A stretch of DNA of 64,000 bases from Salinilacustrithrix sp034522155 (GTDB lineage: Bacteria > Actinomycetota > Acidimicrobiia > Acidimicrobiales > Salinilacustritrichaceae). The translations under genes were made by a program, and so were the position numbers. A model generated the notes under the pieces. The model did not search any database. It saw only the letters and a list, made by a program, of their open reading frames with translations, and was not told where the DNA came from. Location: contig JAXHLP010000003.1 in assembly GCA_034522155.1 (NCBI GenBank), forward strand, positions 434,001 to 498,000, in the 5' to 3' direction. Shown here piece by piece: positions 32,770 through 43,465 of the stretch (its first letter is position 1; each line of letters opens with the position of its first letter).

Positions 32770-33684
32770 TCAGTCGTCGGGGTGGACGACGACGTGGCGC
32801 CGGCGGTCCTCACCTCGACTCGAGGTGTGGACCCCGTCGAGCTCGTTGACCGCGTCGTGCACGATCTTGCGGTCGGGCGGCGACATCGGCTCGAGCGCCA
32901 CCGCGTCGCCGGTGTCGAGCACCTTGTCGGCCACCTGGTGGACGAAGCGGACCAGCGCTTCCTTGCGGCGGGCCCGGTACCCGGCGACATCGACCCGCAA
33001 CCGTCCCTCGAGTCGTCCGGAATGCTCCTGGGCCACGGCCGTGCGCGTCAGCTCGGCGATCGAGGACAGGGTGTTGCCCCGCTGGCCCACGAGGAGGCCG
33101 AGGTCCTCACCCTCGACCCGGATCTCGATGGCCTCGTCCTCGTCGAGGTGCTCGGCCGTGATCGTGGCCTCGGCGCCGAACGCGTCGACGAGGCCCCGCA
33201 CGAAGTCCACCGCGGTGGGCTCCTGCTCGGTGAGGGGGATGTCGCTCATGGTTGCTCCCTTCGGCCCGCCGGTGCGGGTCTTGGATGATTCGGTCGTGGC
33301 CGCGGGTTCGGCCTTCGGCGCAGGCGAGGTCGGCTTCTCGGTCGGGGCCGCGCCGCGCCGGTCGCCGCCGGATCCCCGCCCCCGGCCACCACCGGACGGG
33401 CCCGAGGCGGCCTTCTGAGCGTCGCCGCCCGTGCCGCCCGTGCGGGTCTTGCGCTTGCGCCCATCGCGCTTGGACCGACGGTTGCGACGGTCGATCTTGG
33501 GTCGAGGCCGGGTCGGACGCACACGGGCCCGGACCCGCGCCTCGGTGGTGCGCAGCCCGAACAGCGACGTCGTCGCCTCGGCCACGACCTCGTACTCGAG
33601 GTCGTCCTCGGGGATCCCGAGGGCATCGAGCGCCCGTTCCTTGGCTGCGGCGACCGATCGACCGGTCGTGACGACCCACTGCAC
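32770..33684 (-). CDS. khpB: RNA-binding protein KhpB (Jag)
   Basis: 304 aa with the three Jag domains: Jag-N (VTTGRSVAAAKERALDALGI, about 5-55), a basic Gly/Ser/Arg linker of about 90 residues, a KH domain with GxxG as LLVGQRGNTLSSI (near 210), and an R3H domain near the C-terminus (MSPPDRKIVHDAVNEL). The linker is longer than in most relatives. Binds RNA with KhpA in other bacteria and affects cell shape. It is 6 bp downstream of yidC, the usual order. Confidence 0.92.
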   Translation of the reverse strand: MQWVVTTGRSVAAAKERALDALGIPEDDLEYEVVAEATTSLFGLRTTEARVRARVRPTRPRPKIDRRNRRSKRDGRKRKTRTGGTGGDAQKAASGPSGGGRGRGSGGDRRGAAPTEKPTSPAPKAEPAATTESSKTRTGGPKGATMSDIPLTEQEPTAVDFVRGLVDAFGAEATITAEHLDEDEAIEIRVEGEDLGLLVGQRGNTLSSIAELTRTAVAQEHSGRLEGRLRVDVAGYRARRKEALVRFVHQVADKVLDTGDAVALEPMSPPDRKIVHDAVNELDGVHTSSRGEDRRRHVVVHPDD

Positions 33685-33690
33685 CAGCCG

Positions 33691-34725
33691 CTACCGCCGC
33701 CGCGGCTTTTTCTTCTTCTTCGACCCCGGTTGCGGCTTGTTGCCGGCCCCACCGTTGGTGGACGGCCCGCCCCCACCCGTGCCGGCGCCGTTGCCCGACG
33801 AGCCTCCCGGGCCGTCGGACCCGGTGTCCTTGCCGCCCGTGGCCGGGGCCGCGCCGCCACCGCCGGTCTTGTTCTTGCCGATCTCCCGAGCTTCCTTGGC
33901 GGCCCGCTGGGCCTTGGCGCCCTCGGACTCCTCATGGCCGTAGAGCGCGCGGGTGATGTAGTACTGCAGGCCGATGCGATAGACGCTCGAGGTCAGCCAG
34001 TAGACGACGAGGGCGGCGGGGAAGTTGATCGAGATCACGCCGAAGACGGCGGGCATCACCCGCAGCAGGATCTTCTGCTGGGGCATGGCGACGTCGCCGT
34101 CCTTGTTGCGGGCCGACACCTGCTTCTGCTGCAGGTACTGGGCGCCGATCATGATGAGGATGAGGACCAGGTAGGGGAGCCCGTGGGCGATCGAATCGCC
34201 GACGGCCTCCGTGGTCGACTCGGCGAGGTCCAGCCCGAAGCTGGTCATCTCGGTCGACCCGTACAACGCGTCGTAGAGGTTGCTCCCGGCCTCGACGTGG
34301 TCGGGGTCGAAGCACTCGGTCCCCGAACTGAGCGACTCCGGATTCGGGTTGGCGGCACAGGCCTCGGCCGTGGTCCGGGTCAACCCGCGGATGACGTTGA
34401 ACAACAGGATGAACACCGGCGCCTGGACCAGCAGCGGCAGACAGCCCCCCAGCGGGTTGAGCTCGTTCTCCTGGTAGAACGCCATCATCTCGGCGTTCAT
34501 CTCCTGACGATCGCCGCCCTTGTGCTTCTCCTGGATCTTCTTCAGCTCGGGCTGCATGAGCTGCATCTTGATCATCCCCCTCGTCCCCTTGAGGGTGAGG
34601 GGCGTGGTGATGACCATCACCAGCATCGTCATCATGATGATGGCGATCGCGTAGTTGGGGACGATCCCGTAGAAGAAGTCGAGGATCTGGGCGGCGACTT
34701 CGAGGATCGGATCGAAGATGTCCAT
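33691..34725 (-). CDS. yidC: Membrane protein insertase YidC/Oxa1
   Basis: Inserts membrane proteins; 344 aa. Helices include YGIVPNYAIAIIMMTMLVMV, GCLPLLVQAPVFILLFNVIR, GLPYLVLILIMIGAQYLQ, LLRVMPAVFGVISINFPAAL. The conserved Arg lies in TPLTLKGTRGMIKMQ. The loop between helices 2 and 3 is long and acidic; the C-terminal tail is Gly/Thr-rich and ends KKKKKPRRR, expected to bind ribosomes. The ATG at 34725 has AGAAGGA upstream. Confidence 0.96.
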   Translation of the reverse strand: MDIFDPILEVAAQILDFFYGIVPNYAIAIIMMTMLVMVITTPLTLKGTRGMIKMQLMQPELKKIQEKHKGGDRQEMNAEMMAFYQENELNPLGGCLPLLVQAPVFILLFNVIRGLTRTTAEACAANPNPESLSSGTECFDPDHVEAGSNLYDALYGSTEMTSFGLDLAESTTEAVGDSIAHGLPYLVLILIMIGAQYLQQKQVSARNKDGDVAMPQQKILLRVMPAVFGVISINFPAALVVYWLTSSVYRIGLQYYITRALYGHEESEGAKAQRAAKEAREIGKNKTGGGGAAPATGGKDTGSDGPGGSSGNGAGTGGGGPSTNGGAGNKPQPGSKKKKKPRRR

Positions 34726-34739
34726 GCGAACGGTCCTTC

Positions 34740-35012
34740 TCAGTCCGTTGTGGGGGCGGGGGGTTCGGTGTCCGGAACGGGGTCGTAGCCGTGTCCACCC
34801 CAGGGATGGCACCGGCCGAGCCGGCGGACCGCGAGCCAGGTCCCACGCACCGCACCGTGGGCGGCCAGGGCCTCGCGGGCATAGGTCGAACACGACGGCA
34901 CGTAGCGGCACGGCGAGATCCGTCCCGCGAACAGCCACTGGTACCCCCGCACCAGCGCGTCGAGCGCGCTCACCAGCGGGTTCGTGCCGTGAGCGGGGGT
35001 GGGCGTGGTCAC
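34740..35012 (-). CDS. yidD: Membrane protein insertion efficiency factor YidD
   Basis: 90 aa. The diagnostic segment CRYVPSCSTYAREALAAHGA and RRLGRCHPWGGHGYDPVP identify YidD. It assists YidC. Start GTG 35012 lies 4 bp inside the rnpA stop and has GGGGAGG upstream; the longer upstream frame overlaps rnpA and is not used. 14 bp before yidC. Confidence 0.95.
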   Translation of the reverse strand: MTTPTPAHGTNPLVSALDALVRGYQWLFAGRISPCRYVPSCSTYAREALAAHGAVRGTWLAVRRLGRCHPWGGHGYDPVPDTEPPAPTTD

Positions 35013-35344
35013 GACCGCCTCCCCAAGGCTCGTCCGAGATGGTCGCGAAGCTGGTCGAACGTCAGTTCGACCGCCCCGGGACGAGCGCCGACGAGATAGT
35101 GACCCGGGACGAGCCCCTCGGCGACGCGCTCGTCCATCAGGACGCGGAGCCGGCGCCGGAGGCGGTTCCGCACGACCGCGACACCCACGGCGCGCCCGAT
35201 CGCGAACGCGACCTCGACGCGGTCGCTCGCCCCGTCGCCGTCGACGAGCGGGGCGTGGGCGACCCACAACGGCCCCGATCGCCCGCGGTCGCGGCGGGCC
35301 GACAACGCGGCGAACGCCCGACGGGAGCGGACGGGGTGGGGCAC
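35009..35344 (-). CDS. rnpA: Ribonuclease P protein component
   Basis: Protein subunit of RNase P, which removes tRNA 5' leaders; 111 aa. The RNR motif reads VAVVRNRLRRRLRVLMDE, followed by GHYLVGARPGAVELTFDQL. Overlaps yidD by 4 bp and follows rpmH, the universal order. Confidence 0.95.
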   Translation of the reverse strand: MPHPVRSRRAFAALSARRDRGRSGPLWVAHAPLVDGDGASDRVEVAFAIGRAVGVAVVRNRLRRRLRVLMDERVAEGLVPGHYLVGARPGAVELTFDQLRDHLGRALGRRS

Positions 35345-35369
35345 GGGAGCCAGGGCACGGGAACCCGGC

Positions 35370-35504
35370 TCAGGCGGAGAGTCGGGCGCGGCCCTTGGCG
35401 CGGCGGTTGCGGACCACGGCTCGCCCGCCGCGGGTCCGCATGCGATGCCGGAAGCCGTGCCGGCGGGCCCGGCGCTGCCGCTTGGGTTGATAGGTGCGCT
35501 TCAT
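35370..35504 (-). CDS. rpmH: 50S ribosomal protein L34
   Basis: 44 aa: MKRTYQPKRQRRARRHGF, then RMRTRGGRAVVRNRRAKGRA, a standard L34. First gene of the leftward rpmH-rnpA-yidD-yidC-khpB block, divergent from dnaA. A ribosome site (GGAGCACATCC) precedes the ATG at 35504. Confidence 0.97.
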   Translation of the reverse strand: MKRTYQPKRQRRARRHGFRHRMRTRGGRAVVRNRRAKGRARLSA

Positions 35505-35595
35505 GGATGTGCTCCGTGGGGATGCTCGAGAACGACGGCGGCACCCGAACCAGAGGCACAAGGAAGGCTCCGAGGGCGCGCCGAACCAACCGACG

Positions 35596-35625
35596 AGGAT
35601 ACCGCCCGGCCGGCCAGGGGGCCAA
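35596..35625 (-). promoter_or_regulatory. Candidate rpmH promoter
   Basis: On the minus strand: TTGGCC (35625-35620), 18-nt spacer, TATCCT (35601-35596), about 92 bp before the rpmH start. Confidence 0.45.
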
Positions 35626-35873
35626 CCGAGGCCGGGCCCCGAAACGACTTCGAGCCGTCGCGGCCGGGACAGCCCGTGTTGACCTGCGGTTTTCCGACCC
35701 CTTGCGCCCCGCCATCCACCGGCTGCTACGGTTCGCCGCCGCAGCGGGTTCGGACGTGTGATTCCACCGTGTTTCACCCCCGTGATCAACTGGAAGATGC
35801 AGCGGTTCAACCCGCCAGAAGCGTGTAACTGACGATCCGTCGCCTCCCGGCAGTGGTTGGCGTCGTTTTCGTA

Positions 35874-35882
35874 TTGTCCACA
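35874..35882 (+). promoter_or_regulatory. DnaA box upstream of dnaA
   Basis: TTGTCCACA, a perfect actinobacterial box, 54 bp before the dnaA ATG; weaker TGTGGA elements on the other strand follow within 25 bp. Confidence 0.75.
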
Positions 35883-35936
35883 GGTGTGGACGTGGTTGTG
35901 GATTCCTGGGAGCGGAACAGTGGAGGCGCATCGTCG

Positions 35937-37406
35937 ATGAACGACGCGGAGACCGTCTGGAGCGGTTGTGCGGCATTGCTCCGTGACCAGGTCTCCAGTG
36001 GCGTGTGGAGCACCTCGTTCCAGAACGTCGAACCGGTCGGCTTCGACGGCCAGCGTCTGACCCTCGCCTTCCCGTCCTCGGTCGTCCGCGACCGGGTCCA
36101 CGACCGTTACCTGTCGCTGTTGCGCTCGAGCCTGGCCGAGATCGGGCTCGACGGTGTCGACATCGTGCTCCAGAGCGCGCCCGCGGCCGCCCCGACTGCG
36201 CCGTCCTTCGACGAGCTCGCGGTCCTCCGCGACGACGGGTCGGCCCACAACCGCGCCCACCACGAAGGCGGTCGCCGGGCCGGGGTCCCCGACGACGACG
36301 TCCCCGCCGACATGCCGGCCGCGCCCGATGCGCCCGACACCCCCGCCGGTGGCCCGCTCGCGGCACCCCAGTCGGGATCGACGCTCAACGACCGCTACAC
36401 GTTCGACGCGTTCGTCACCGGCAACTCCAACCGTTTCGCCGCGGCCGCGTCGCTGCGCGTGGCCGAGACCCCGGCACGGAGCTACAACCCGCTGTTCGTC
36501 TACGGCGACGCCGGGCTGGGCAAGACCCACCTGCTCCAGGCCATCGGCAACTACGTGATCGAGAACTACCCCAACTACCGGGTCCGCTACGTCACCTCCG
36601 AGCAGTTCCTCTCCGAGTTCGTCGACTCGATCCGGGCCGGCACCAACGAGGCGTTCAAACGCCGGTTCCGCGACATCGACGTGCTCCTCGTCGACGACAT
36701 CCAGTTCTTCGAAGGCAAGAAGGAGACCCAGGAGGAGTTCTTCCACACCTTCAACCACCTCCACACCTCGAACCGCCAGATCGTGCTCAGCTCCGATCGG
36801 CCACCGGATGCGATCCCCACGCTGGAGGATCGCCTGCGCACCCGGTTCGTCATGGGCCTGCTCACCGACATCCAGCCGCCCGACCTCGAGACCCGCCTGG
36901 CGATCCTGCGCAAGAAGGCCGAGGACGAGGTCTCACCCGTACCCGACGAGATCCTCGAGTTCATCGCCGCATCGATCAACGACAACAACATCCGGTCCTT
37001 GGAGGGGGCGCTCACCCGGATCACCGCGTGGGCCAGCCTCAACGACGAGGTCATCACCATCGAGCAGGCGGCCGACACCCTCAAGGACCTGGTCTCCGAG
37101 CGCGAAGCCCGGCCGATCACGCCGCAGGCGATCCTCGAATCGACCGCCGACTACTTCGGCTACACCGTCGAAGAGCTCATCGGTCGCTCCCGCACCCGGC
37201 CGCTCACCACGGCCCGCCACGTCGGGATGTACCTGTTCCGCGAGCTCACCGACCTGAGCTTTCCCAACATCGCCAAGGTGTTCGGGGGCCGCGACCACAC
37301 CACGGTCATCCACGCGGTCGAACGAATCAAGGTCCAGATGAAGGAACGGCGCCAGGTCTTCCAACAGGTCACCGAGCTCATCCAGCAGCTCAAGGCCGAC
37401 GGATGA
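35937..37406 (+). CDS. dnaA: Chromosomal replication initiator DnaA
   Basis: AAA+ initiator, 489 aa. Domain I (1-75: VWSGCAALLRDQVSSGVWST), a Pro/Asp-rich domain II, AAA+ domain III with Walker A GDAGLGKTH (about 190) and Walker B VLLVDDIQFF (about 250), sensor 2, and domain IV with the signature GGRDHTTVIHAVERI (about 450). ATG 35937 has TGGAGG 10-15 nt upstream, which decides against the upstream start at 35853. Confidence 0.98.
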   Translation: MNDAETVWSGCAALLRDQVSSGVWSTSFQNVEPVGFDGQRLTLAFPSSVVRDRVHDRYLSLLRSSLAEIGLDGVDIVLQSAPAAAPTAPSFDELAVLRDDGSAHNRAHHEGGRRAGVPDDDVPADMPAAPDAPDTPAGGPLAAPQSGSTLNDRYTFDAFVTGNSNRFAAAASLRVAETPARSYNPLFVYGDAGLGKTHLLQAIGNYVIENYPNYRVRYVTSEQFLSEFVDSIRAGTNEAFKRRFRDIDVLLVDDIQFFEGKKETQEEFFHTFNHLHTSNRQIVLSSDRPPDAIPTLEDRLRTRFVMGLLTDIQPPDLETRLAILRKKAEDEVSPVPDEILEFIAASINDNNIRSLEGALTRITAWASLNDEVITIEQAADTLKDLVSEREARPITPQAILESTADYFGYTVEELIGRSRTRPLTTARHVGMYLFRELTDLSFPNIAKVFGGRDHTTVIHAVERIKVQMKERRQVFQQVTELIQQLKADG

Positions 37407-37731
37407 GCGTGTCGTCTCGCACGCGTCCGCTCCCCGTCGGGGTGCTCGATGCGGTGCGCGTGTCCTGTGGACGACACGTGCACGACGGGCGGACAACCTC
37501 TGGACAACCGAGGCCATCTGGGGACGACCGGCCGGGACTCCCCGACGCGGCAACATCGCGCTGCACCACTGGGGACACCGGTGGGACGATGATCGTCAGC
37601 GTGACCTGCACGGATGCGGCAGTATCCACAGTCCACAGCACCCACCACCACTTCCACTCATGTGATCTCCCACCTGGGAAGAAGCTGCAGACCGGTACAC
37701 GACAAGGCACACGACAAGGAGCGCAGACACC
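37407..37731. other. oriC: Probable origin of replication (oriC)
   Basis: 325-bp dnaA-dnaN gap, the location of oriC in actinobacteria. DnaA-box-like 9-mers: minus TCGTCCACA (37466-37474), minus TTGTCCAGA (37499-37507), plus GTATCCACA (37622-37630) and CAGTCCACA (37629-37637), with further GGACAA/GGGGAC partial sites. AT-richest part is about 37605-37700. Matches are imperfect, so individual boxes are tentative; the assignment rests mainly on position. Confidence 0.7.
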
Positions 37732-38838
37732 GTGAAGTTGCGATGCGAACGAGATGTGCTGGCCGACGCGCTCTCCACTGCCGGGCGTGCGGTCGCCACT
37801 CGCGGTGCGCTCCCCGTGCTCGCCGGTGTACGCCTCGAGCTCGCCGGCGACCAGTTGACCCTCACCGGCTCCGACCTCGAACTCACCGTCTCGGTCCAGG
37901 TGACCGTGGCCGGGCTGGCCGACGGCGTCGCCGTCGTCCCCAGCCGCCTGCTGAACGACATCGTGAAGGCGTTGGAGCCGGGCGCGGTGGAGCTCGAGAC
38001 CAACGACGAGACCGCCCGGATCGCCTCGGGCCGCTCGGAGTTCTCGCTCAAGCCGTTGCCGGCCGACGAGTTCCCCAAGGTCCCGCCGGTCGAGGGCGAC
38101 GAGGTCCGCTTCGACGCCGCGGCACTCGTCGCCGCACTGCGCCAGGTCCTGCCCGCGGCCAGTACCGACGACAACCGTCAGATCCTCACCGGGGTCCTGC
38201 TCGCCGCCGAGGGCGAAGGGCTGCGCCTCGTGGCCACCGACAGCTACCGGCTGGCCGTGGTCGACCTGCCGGGCGTGAGCGTGCTGTCGTCGGGCAACTC
38301 GGTGCTCGTGCCGTCCCGGGCCCTGTCGGAGTTGACCAAGTCGCTCGGCGACGGCGGTGAGATCACGCTCCGGCTCGGAGAACGCGATGCCAGCTTCGCG
38401 GTCCTGGGTGACAACGGTCCCGGGGTGGTGCTCACCACCCGTCTGATCGAGGGCGACTACCCCAACTACCAGGGCTTGATCCCCCGCGAGCAACCCAACC
38501 TGTTGACCGTGGCCCGCGAGCCACTGATCGAGGCGTTGCGGCGGGTCAAGCTCCTCGCCCGCGACGCCACGCCGGTCCGGATGCAGATGTCGAGCGACGG
38601 CTTGGAGTTGCGGGCCGTAACCCAGGACGTCGGCGAGGGTGTCGAGTCGCTCGACGCGAGCTACACCGGCGACGAGCTCACCGTCGCGTTCAACCCGGAC
38701 TACCTGATCGCTGGCATCGAAGCCGTCGACGCCGACGAGATCAGCCTGGCCACCAACGACTCGCTGAAGCCGGCGGTCGTGCGCGACCCCACCACCGACG
38801 ACTTCCTGTACCTGCTGATGCCGGTCCGCGTGCAGTAG
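37732..38838 (+). CDS. dnaN: DNA polymerase III beta clamp
   Basis: Sliding clamp, 368 aa with three similar domains. MKLRCERDVLADALSTAGRA opens, with ALPVLAGVRLELAGDQLTLT, FPKVPPVEGDEVRF and the closing YLLMPVRVQ typical of DnaN. Start GTG 37732 with AAGGAG 12 nt upstream. Follows oriC. Confidence 0.97.
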   Translation: MKLRCERDVLADALSTAGRAVATRGALPVLAGVRLELAGDQLTLTGSDLELTVSVQVTVAGLADGVAVVPSRLLNDIVKALEPGAVELETNDETARIASGRSEFSLKPLPADEFPKVPPVEGDEVRFDAAALVAALRQVLPAASTDDNRQILTGVLLAAEGEGLRLVATDSYRLAVVDLPGVSVLSSGNSVLVPSRALSELTKSLGDGGEITLRLGERDASFAVLGDNGPGVVLTTRLIEGDYPNYQGLIPREQPNLLTVAREPLIEALRRVKLLARDATPVRMQMSSDGLELRAVTQDVGEGVESLDASYTGDELTVAFNPDYLIAGIEAVDADEISLATNDSLKPAVVRDPTTDDFLYLLMPVRVQ

Positions 38839-38840
38839 TT

Positions 38841-38858
38841 CTCGCCCTCGCGGGCGAG
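38841..38858 (+). repeat. Short hairpin between dnaN and recF
   Basis: CTCGCCC, loop TCGC, GGGCGAG immediately after the dnaN stop; could attenuate read-through into recF. Confidence 0.4.
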
Positions 38859-38866
38859 CCGTCTCG

Positions 38867-39955
38867 ATGCTGCACCTCCGGCACCTCTGGCTCAGCGACT
38901 TCCGTAGCTACGCCGCCGTCGACCTCGAACTGCCGCCGGGCACCACCGCGGTTCTCGGGCGCAACGGGCAGGGCAAGACCAATCTGCTCGAGGCCGTGGC
39001 CCACCTCGCGGGGACCGACCTGCGCGGCGCGACCTCCGAGGCGATGGTCCGCATCGGGGCCGAACGAGCCGCGGTACGGGCCGAGGCCGTCCGCAACAAC
39101 CGGGAGCTGCTCATCGAGGCCGAGCTGGCGGCCCGCGGTCGGGGCCGGGCCCAGCTGAACCGCCAGCCCGTGAAGCGCCGTCGCGACCTTCTCGAAGCCC
39201 TGTCGGTCACCCTGTTCAGTCCGGAGGACCTCGTGCTCGTGAAGGGTGGGCCGGCCGAGCGGCGTCGATGGGTCGACGACGCCGTCGTCGGTCTCGACCC
39301 CCGCACCGACCAGCTGCGCAGCGACGTCGACCGGATACTCAAGCAGCGCAACGCGTTGCTCAAGGGGGTCAGGGGGCATCTCGACGAGTCGGCCGCGCTC
39401 ACCCTCGACGTCTGGGACGACCGGCTGACCCGGGCGGGCGAGGCGCTCGTCGAGCACCGCCGCCGGGTCCTCGATGCGCTGCGCCCCCGTCTGGCGGTCG
39501 CCTACCACGATCTCGCCGGACGACAGCTCGAGGTCGGTGCCGAGTACCAGGCCGCGTGGGCGGCCGACGGGCTGGCAGCGTCGCTCGCCGCGGCCCGCGA
39601 CCAGGATCTGCGGCGGGGCGTCACCACCGTCGGCCCGCACCGCGACGAGATCGCGTTCTCCCTCGACGGGCTCCCCACCCGGACCCATGCCAGCCAGGGC
39701 GAGCAGCGGTCGCTGGCGCTGGCCATGCGGCTCGCCGTCCATCGGGCCATGACCGAGACCCACGGCGTCAGTCCGATCCTGCTGCTCGACGACGTGCTCT
39801 CCGAGCTCGACGACGGCCGGGGAGCCGGGCTGCTCGATCACCTGCCACCGGGTCAGACGCTGCTCACCTCGGCCACGGCCCTGCCGGCGTCGACGGCGCC
39901 GTCGCTCACCGTCGAGGTCGCCGACGGGATGGTTTCGGTGGTCGACGAGGCCTGA
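38867..39955 (+). CDS. recF: DNA replication and repair protein RecF
   Basis: SMC-like ATPase aiding RecA loading at gaps; 362 aa. Walker A VLGRNGQGKTNLLEAV (about 29-44), NRQPVKRRRDLLEAL, FSPEDLVLVKGGPAERRRW, signature ASQGEQRSLALAMRLA, Walker B ILLLDDVLSELDD. ATG 38867 opens LRHLWLSDFRSYAAVDLEL, the normal start. Confidence 0.96.
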   Translation: MLHLRHLWLSDFRSYAAVDLELPPGTTAVLGRNGQGKTNLLEAVAHLAGTDLRGATSEAMVRIGAERAAVRAEAVRNNRELLIEAELAARGRGRAQLNRQPVKRRRDLLEALSVTLFSPEDLVLVKGGPAERRRWVDDAVVGLDPRTDQLRSDVDRILKQRNALLKGVRGHLDESAALTLDVWDDRLTRAGEALVEHRRRVLDALRPRLAVAYHDLAGRQLEVGAEYQAAWAADGLAASLAAARDQDLRRGVTTVGPHRDEIAFSLDGLPTRTHASQGEQRSLALAMRLAVHRAMTETHGVSPILLLDDVLSELDDGRGAGLLDHLPPGQTLLTSATALPASTAPSLTVEVADGMVSVVDEA

Positions 39956-39991
39956 CACACTCAGCGGTGATGGCCACGCGCGACGATCCTG

Positions 39992-40058
39992 GCCGGCCGG
40001 CCCGAGGCAGTCCGGCCCGCCGGCCCGAGGCAAGTCCGGCCCGCCGGCCCGAGGCAGC
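39992..40058 (+). repeat. GC-rich 24-nt tandem repeat before the dciA-like gene
   Basis: Two full and one shortened copy of a unit containing GGCCCGCCGGCCCGAGGCA (40012-40035 and 40036-40058, partial 39992-40011). The same unit occurs 3.6 times at 46627-46712. From ATG 39970 it reads PARRPEAS, as in the other copy, but that frame runs out of phase with the dciA-like gene. Confidence 0.85.
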
Positions 40059-40073
40059 GACGACCTGGTCGAG

Positions 40074-40376
40074 ATGGCCGACCTGCTCGACCGGGTCGTG
40101 CGGGGGATGGGTGCGCCGGGGACCGATGCGGTCGACCTCGTCTTCAACCGGTGGGACGACGTCGTCGGCTCGGTGCTGGCGTCGCGCACGCGTCCCGTCG
40201 CGCTCGACGAGGGGTGCCTCGTGCTCGCCGCCGACGATCCTGCGGTGGTGAGCCATGTCCGGTGGTTGGAGGCCGACCTGTTGCGCAAGCTCGACGACCT
40301 CCTCGGTGCGGGCCGGGTCCGCGGCGTCGAGGTCCGAGTCGACCGGCGGGGACGCCGTTCTTCAGGTTCGGGCTGA
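40074..40376 (+). CDS. DciA-like protein (DUF721)
   Basis: 100 aa. DUF721 proteins next to recF and gyrB are DciA-type helicase operators that help load DnaB. VDLVFNRWDDVVGSVLASRT, then VALDEGCLVLAADDPAVVSH and WLEADLLRKLDDLLGAG, matches the family pattern. Usual actinobacterial members have an extra N-terminal stretch; here the only in-frame start is ATG 40074, and a possible extension from ATG 39970 is in another frame across the repeat. No clear ribosome site. Position recF-dciA-gyrB is standard. Confidence 0.8.
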   Translation: MADLLDRVVRGMGAPGTDAVDLVFNRWDDVVGSVLASRTRPVALDEGCLVLAADDPAVVSHVRWLEADLLRKLDDLLGAGRVRGVEVRVDRRGRRSSGSG

Positions 40377-40513
40377 GCTCGACTCGGCACCGACCAGCTG
40401 CCGGAGGCGGTCCGGGGACCGCCCGTTTCGCGTGGTTTGGCCAGGTGGGCGGCGACCCGAGGCCGGGGCGTCGGAGCTCCCGCTCGATGGCCGGGACGCG
40501 GGGGTCGCGCTGG

Positions 40514-40519
40514 TAGGAT
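40514..40519 (+). promoter_or_regulatory. Candidate -10 box of gyrB
   Basis: TAGGAT, about 60 bp before GTG 40578, followed by a short GGGGTGCGCACCCC palindrome in the would-be leader. Confidence 0.4.
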
Positions 40520-40577
40520 GACAAGCGTGTGACTTGGGGTGCGCACCCCGATCGCAACCCCCCGGAGGAGGAACGAC

Positions 40578-42521
<1,944 letters not shown>

Positions 42522-42557
42522 CACCGGACCAGCGCGCGGTGAAAGCCGCGCGCGGTG

Positions 42558-42947
42558 TCACAGGACGGGCTGGCAGTCGTGGGCGCAGTCGGTGGTCGGG
42601 TCGGGGACCTCGGCCGGGCGGTGGAGGATGGCGTGGGTGGGCGTGAGCCGGACGAGGCGGGCGTCGTCGCTCTCGGCGACGTCGGCGTCGGCGTCGACGA
42701 TCAGGCTGTAGCCACCGACCTCGTCGGGCGGCCACAGGACGGACACGCCGGGTCGTGCCGTGGCGTTGCGACCCGAGCTGCGTCCGCACGGGCCGACGAG
42801 CACCGTGCCCTCGCCCGTGTCGTCCCACCGCAGGGCGATGGCGGTGGCGTGGGGCCGGCCGTCGTCGTCGGAGGTGAGCAGGTACGGGTCCATCGACCGC
42901 TCGCTGATCCGCGCGGCCAGTTCCTCGAGTTCGACGGAAACGCTCAC
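42558..42947 (-). CDS. Pyridoxamine 5'-phosphate oxidase-family (PPOX split-barrel) protein
   Basis: 129 aa. DPYLLTSDDDGRPHATAIALRW followed by GTVLVGPCGRSSGRNATARPG and VGGYSLIVDADADV has the flavin-binding split-barrel pattern of small PPOX proteins, which use FMN, heme or F420. Short C-terminal tail ends with two Cys. Start GTG 42947. Lies between convergent gyrB and gyrA. Substrate unknown. Confidence 0.75.
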   Translation of the reverse strand: MSVSVELEELAARISERSMDPYLLTSDDDGRPHATAIALRWDDTGEGTVLVGPCGRSSGRNATARPGVSVLWPPDEVGGYSLIVDADADVAESDDARLVRLTPTHAILHRPAEVPDPTTDCAHDCQPVL

Positions 42948-42954
42948 AACTCGC

Positions 42955-42971
42955 TGGGGGCTGCGCCCCCA
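42955..42971 (-). terminator. Hairpin between TadE-like and PPOX genes
   Basis: TGGGGGC (42955-42961), loop TGC, GCCCCCA (42965-42971). On the minus strand it follows the TadE-like gene by about 50 bp. No T-tract. Confidence 0.4.
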
Positions 42972-43023
42972 GACCCCATCGTCGTACGGCTCGCTGGCGC
43001 TCGCGCGCCCGGATTCGCTTCGC

Positions 43024-43365
43024 TCATGACCCGAGCGTACCGATGTCCGGTGGGACCCGGACCGTCTCCCGCTCGGCGCGGGCGGTGGCGCGACGGTCTC
43101 CGACCACCACGGTCACCTCGACGCCGCCGTCGAACTCCTCGTAGCCCACCAGCCGGGCGTCGTTGCGCCGGGCGAGCGAGCGGGCGGCGTCCTCGCCATC
43201 GAGCGCGCCGGCGAGGGCGACCGCGTCGGCGGCGTTCTGGGCCTCGGACCGCTCGAACGCGGCCCGGGCGACGAGCCCGAGCGGGACGAGCGCCAGACCG
43301 GCGAGGACCAGGACGATGGCCCACAGCGGCGTGACCTGGCCCCGCTCGTGTCGGTGAACAGACAT
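43024..43365 (-). CDS. Small TadE-like (Rv3654c-type) membrane protein
   Basis: 113 aa: short basic N-terminus, ERGQVTPLWAIVLVLAGLAL membrane segment, FERSEAQNAADAVALAGAL, as seen in Flp/Tad-linked TadE-like proteins of actinobacteria. The rest is a small beta-like domain. Start ATG 43365. Far from other Tad genes; it separates gyrA and the PPOX gene. Confidence 0.65.
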   Translation of the reverse strand: MSVHRHERGQVTPLWAIVLVLAGLALVPLGLVARAAFERSEAQNAADAVALAGALDGEDAARSLARRNDARLVGYEEFDGGVEVTVVVGDRRATARAERETVRVPPDIGTLGS

Positions 43366-43465
43366 GGCTTCCCTCCGGATCGAGTGTCTGGGGGAAGGCG
43401 TGCCGTTCGGGCACGAGACGAATGCTGGTGCCCGTCTCCACGTTCGTCCGGCGTTGGCCGGCAGA

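Larger units (their letters stand above)
35505..35936. other. rpmH-dnaA divergent intergenic region
   Basis: 432 bp. It holds the candidate rpmH promoter and, near dnaA, a perfect DnaA box at 35874 in one of the few locally AT-richer stretches (TCGTTTTCGTATTG). Autoregulation of dnaA is likely. The true dnaA promoter is not identified with confidence. Confidence 0.55.

Noticed and set aside
31390..33288. Long plus-strand frame across the parA-rsmG-khpB region
   Set aside because: Complement of well-supported minus-strand genes; composition is Arg/Pro/Thr-rich with no recognisable motif. It also crosses three parS sites.
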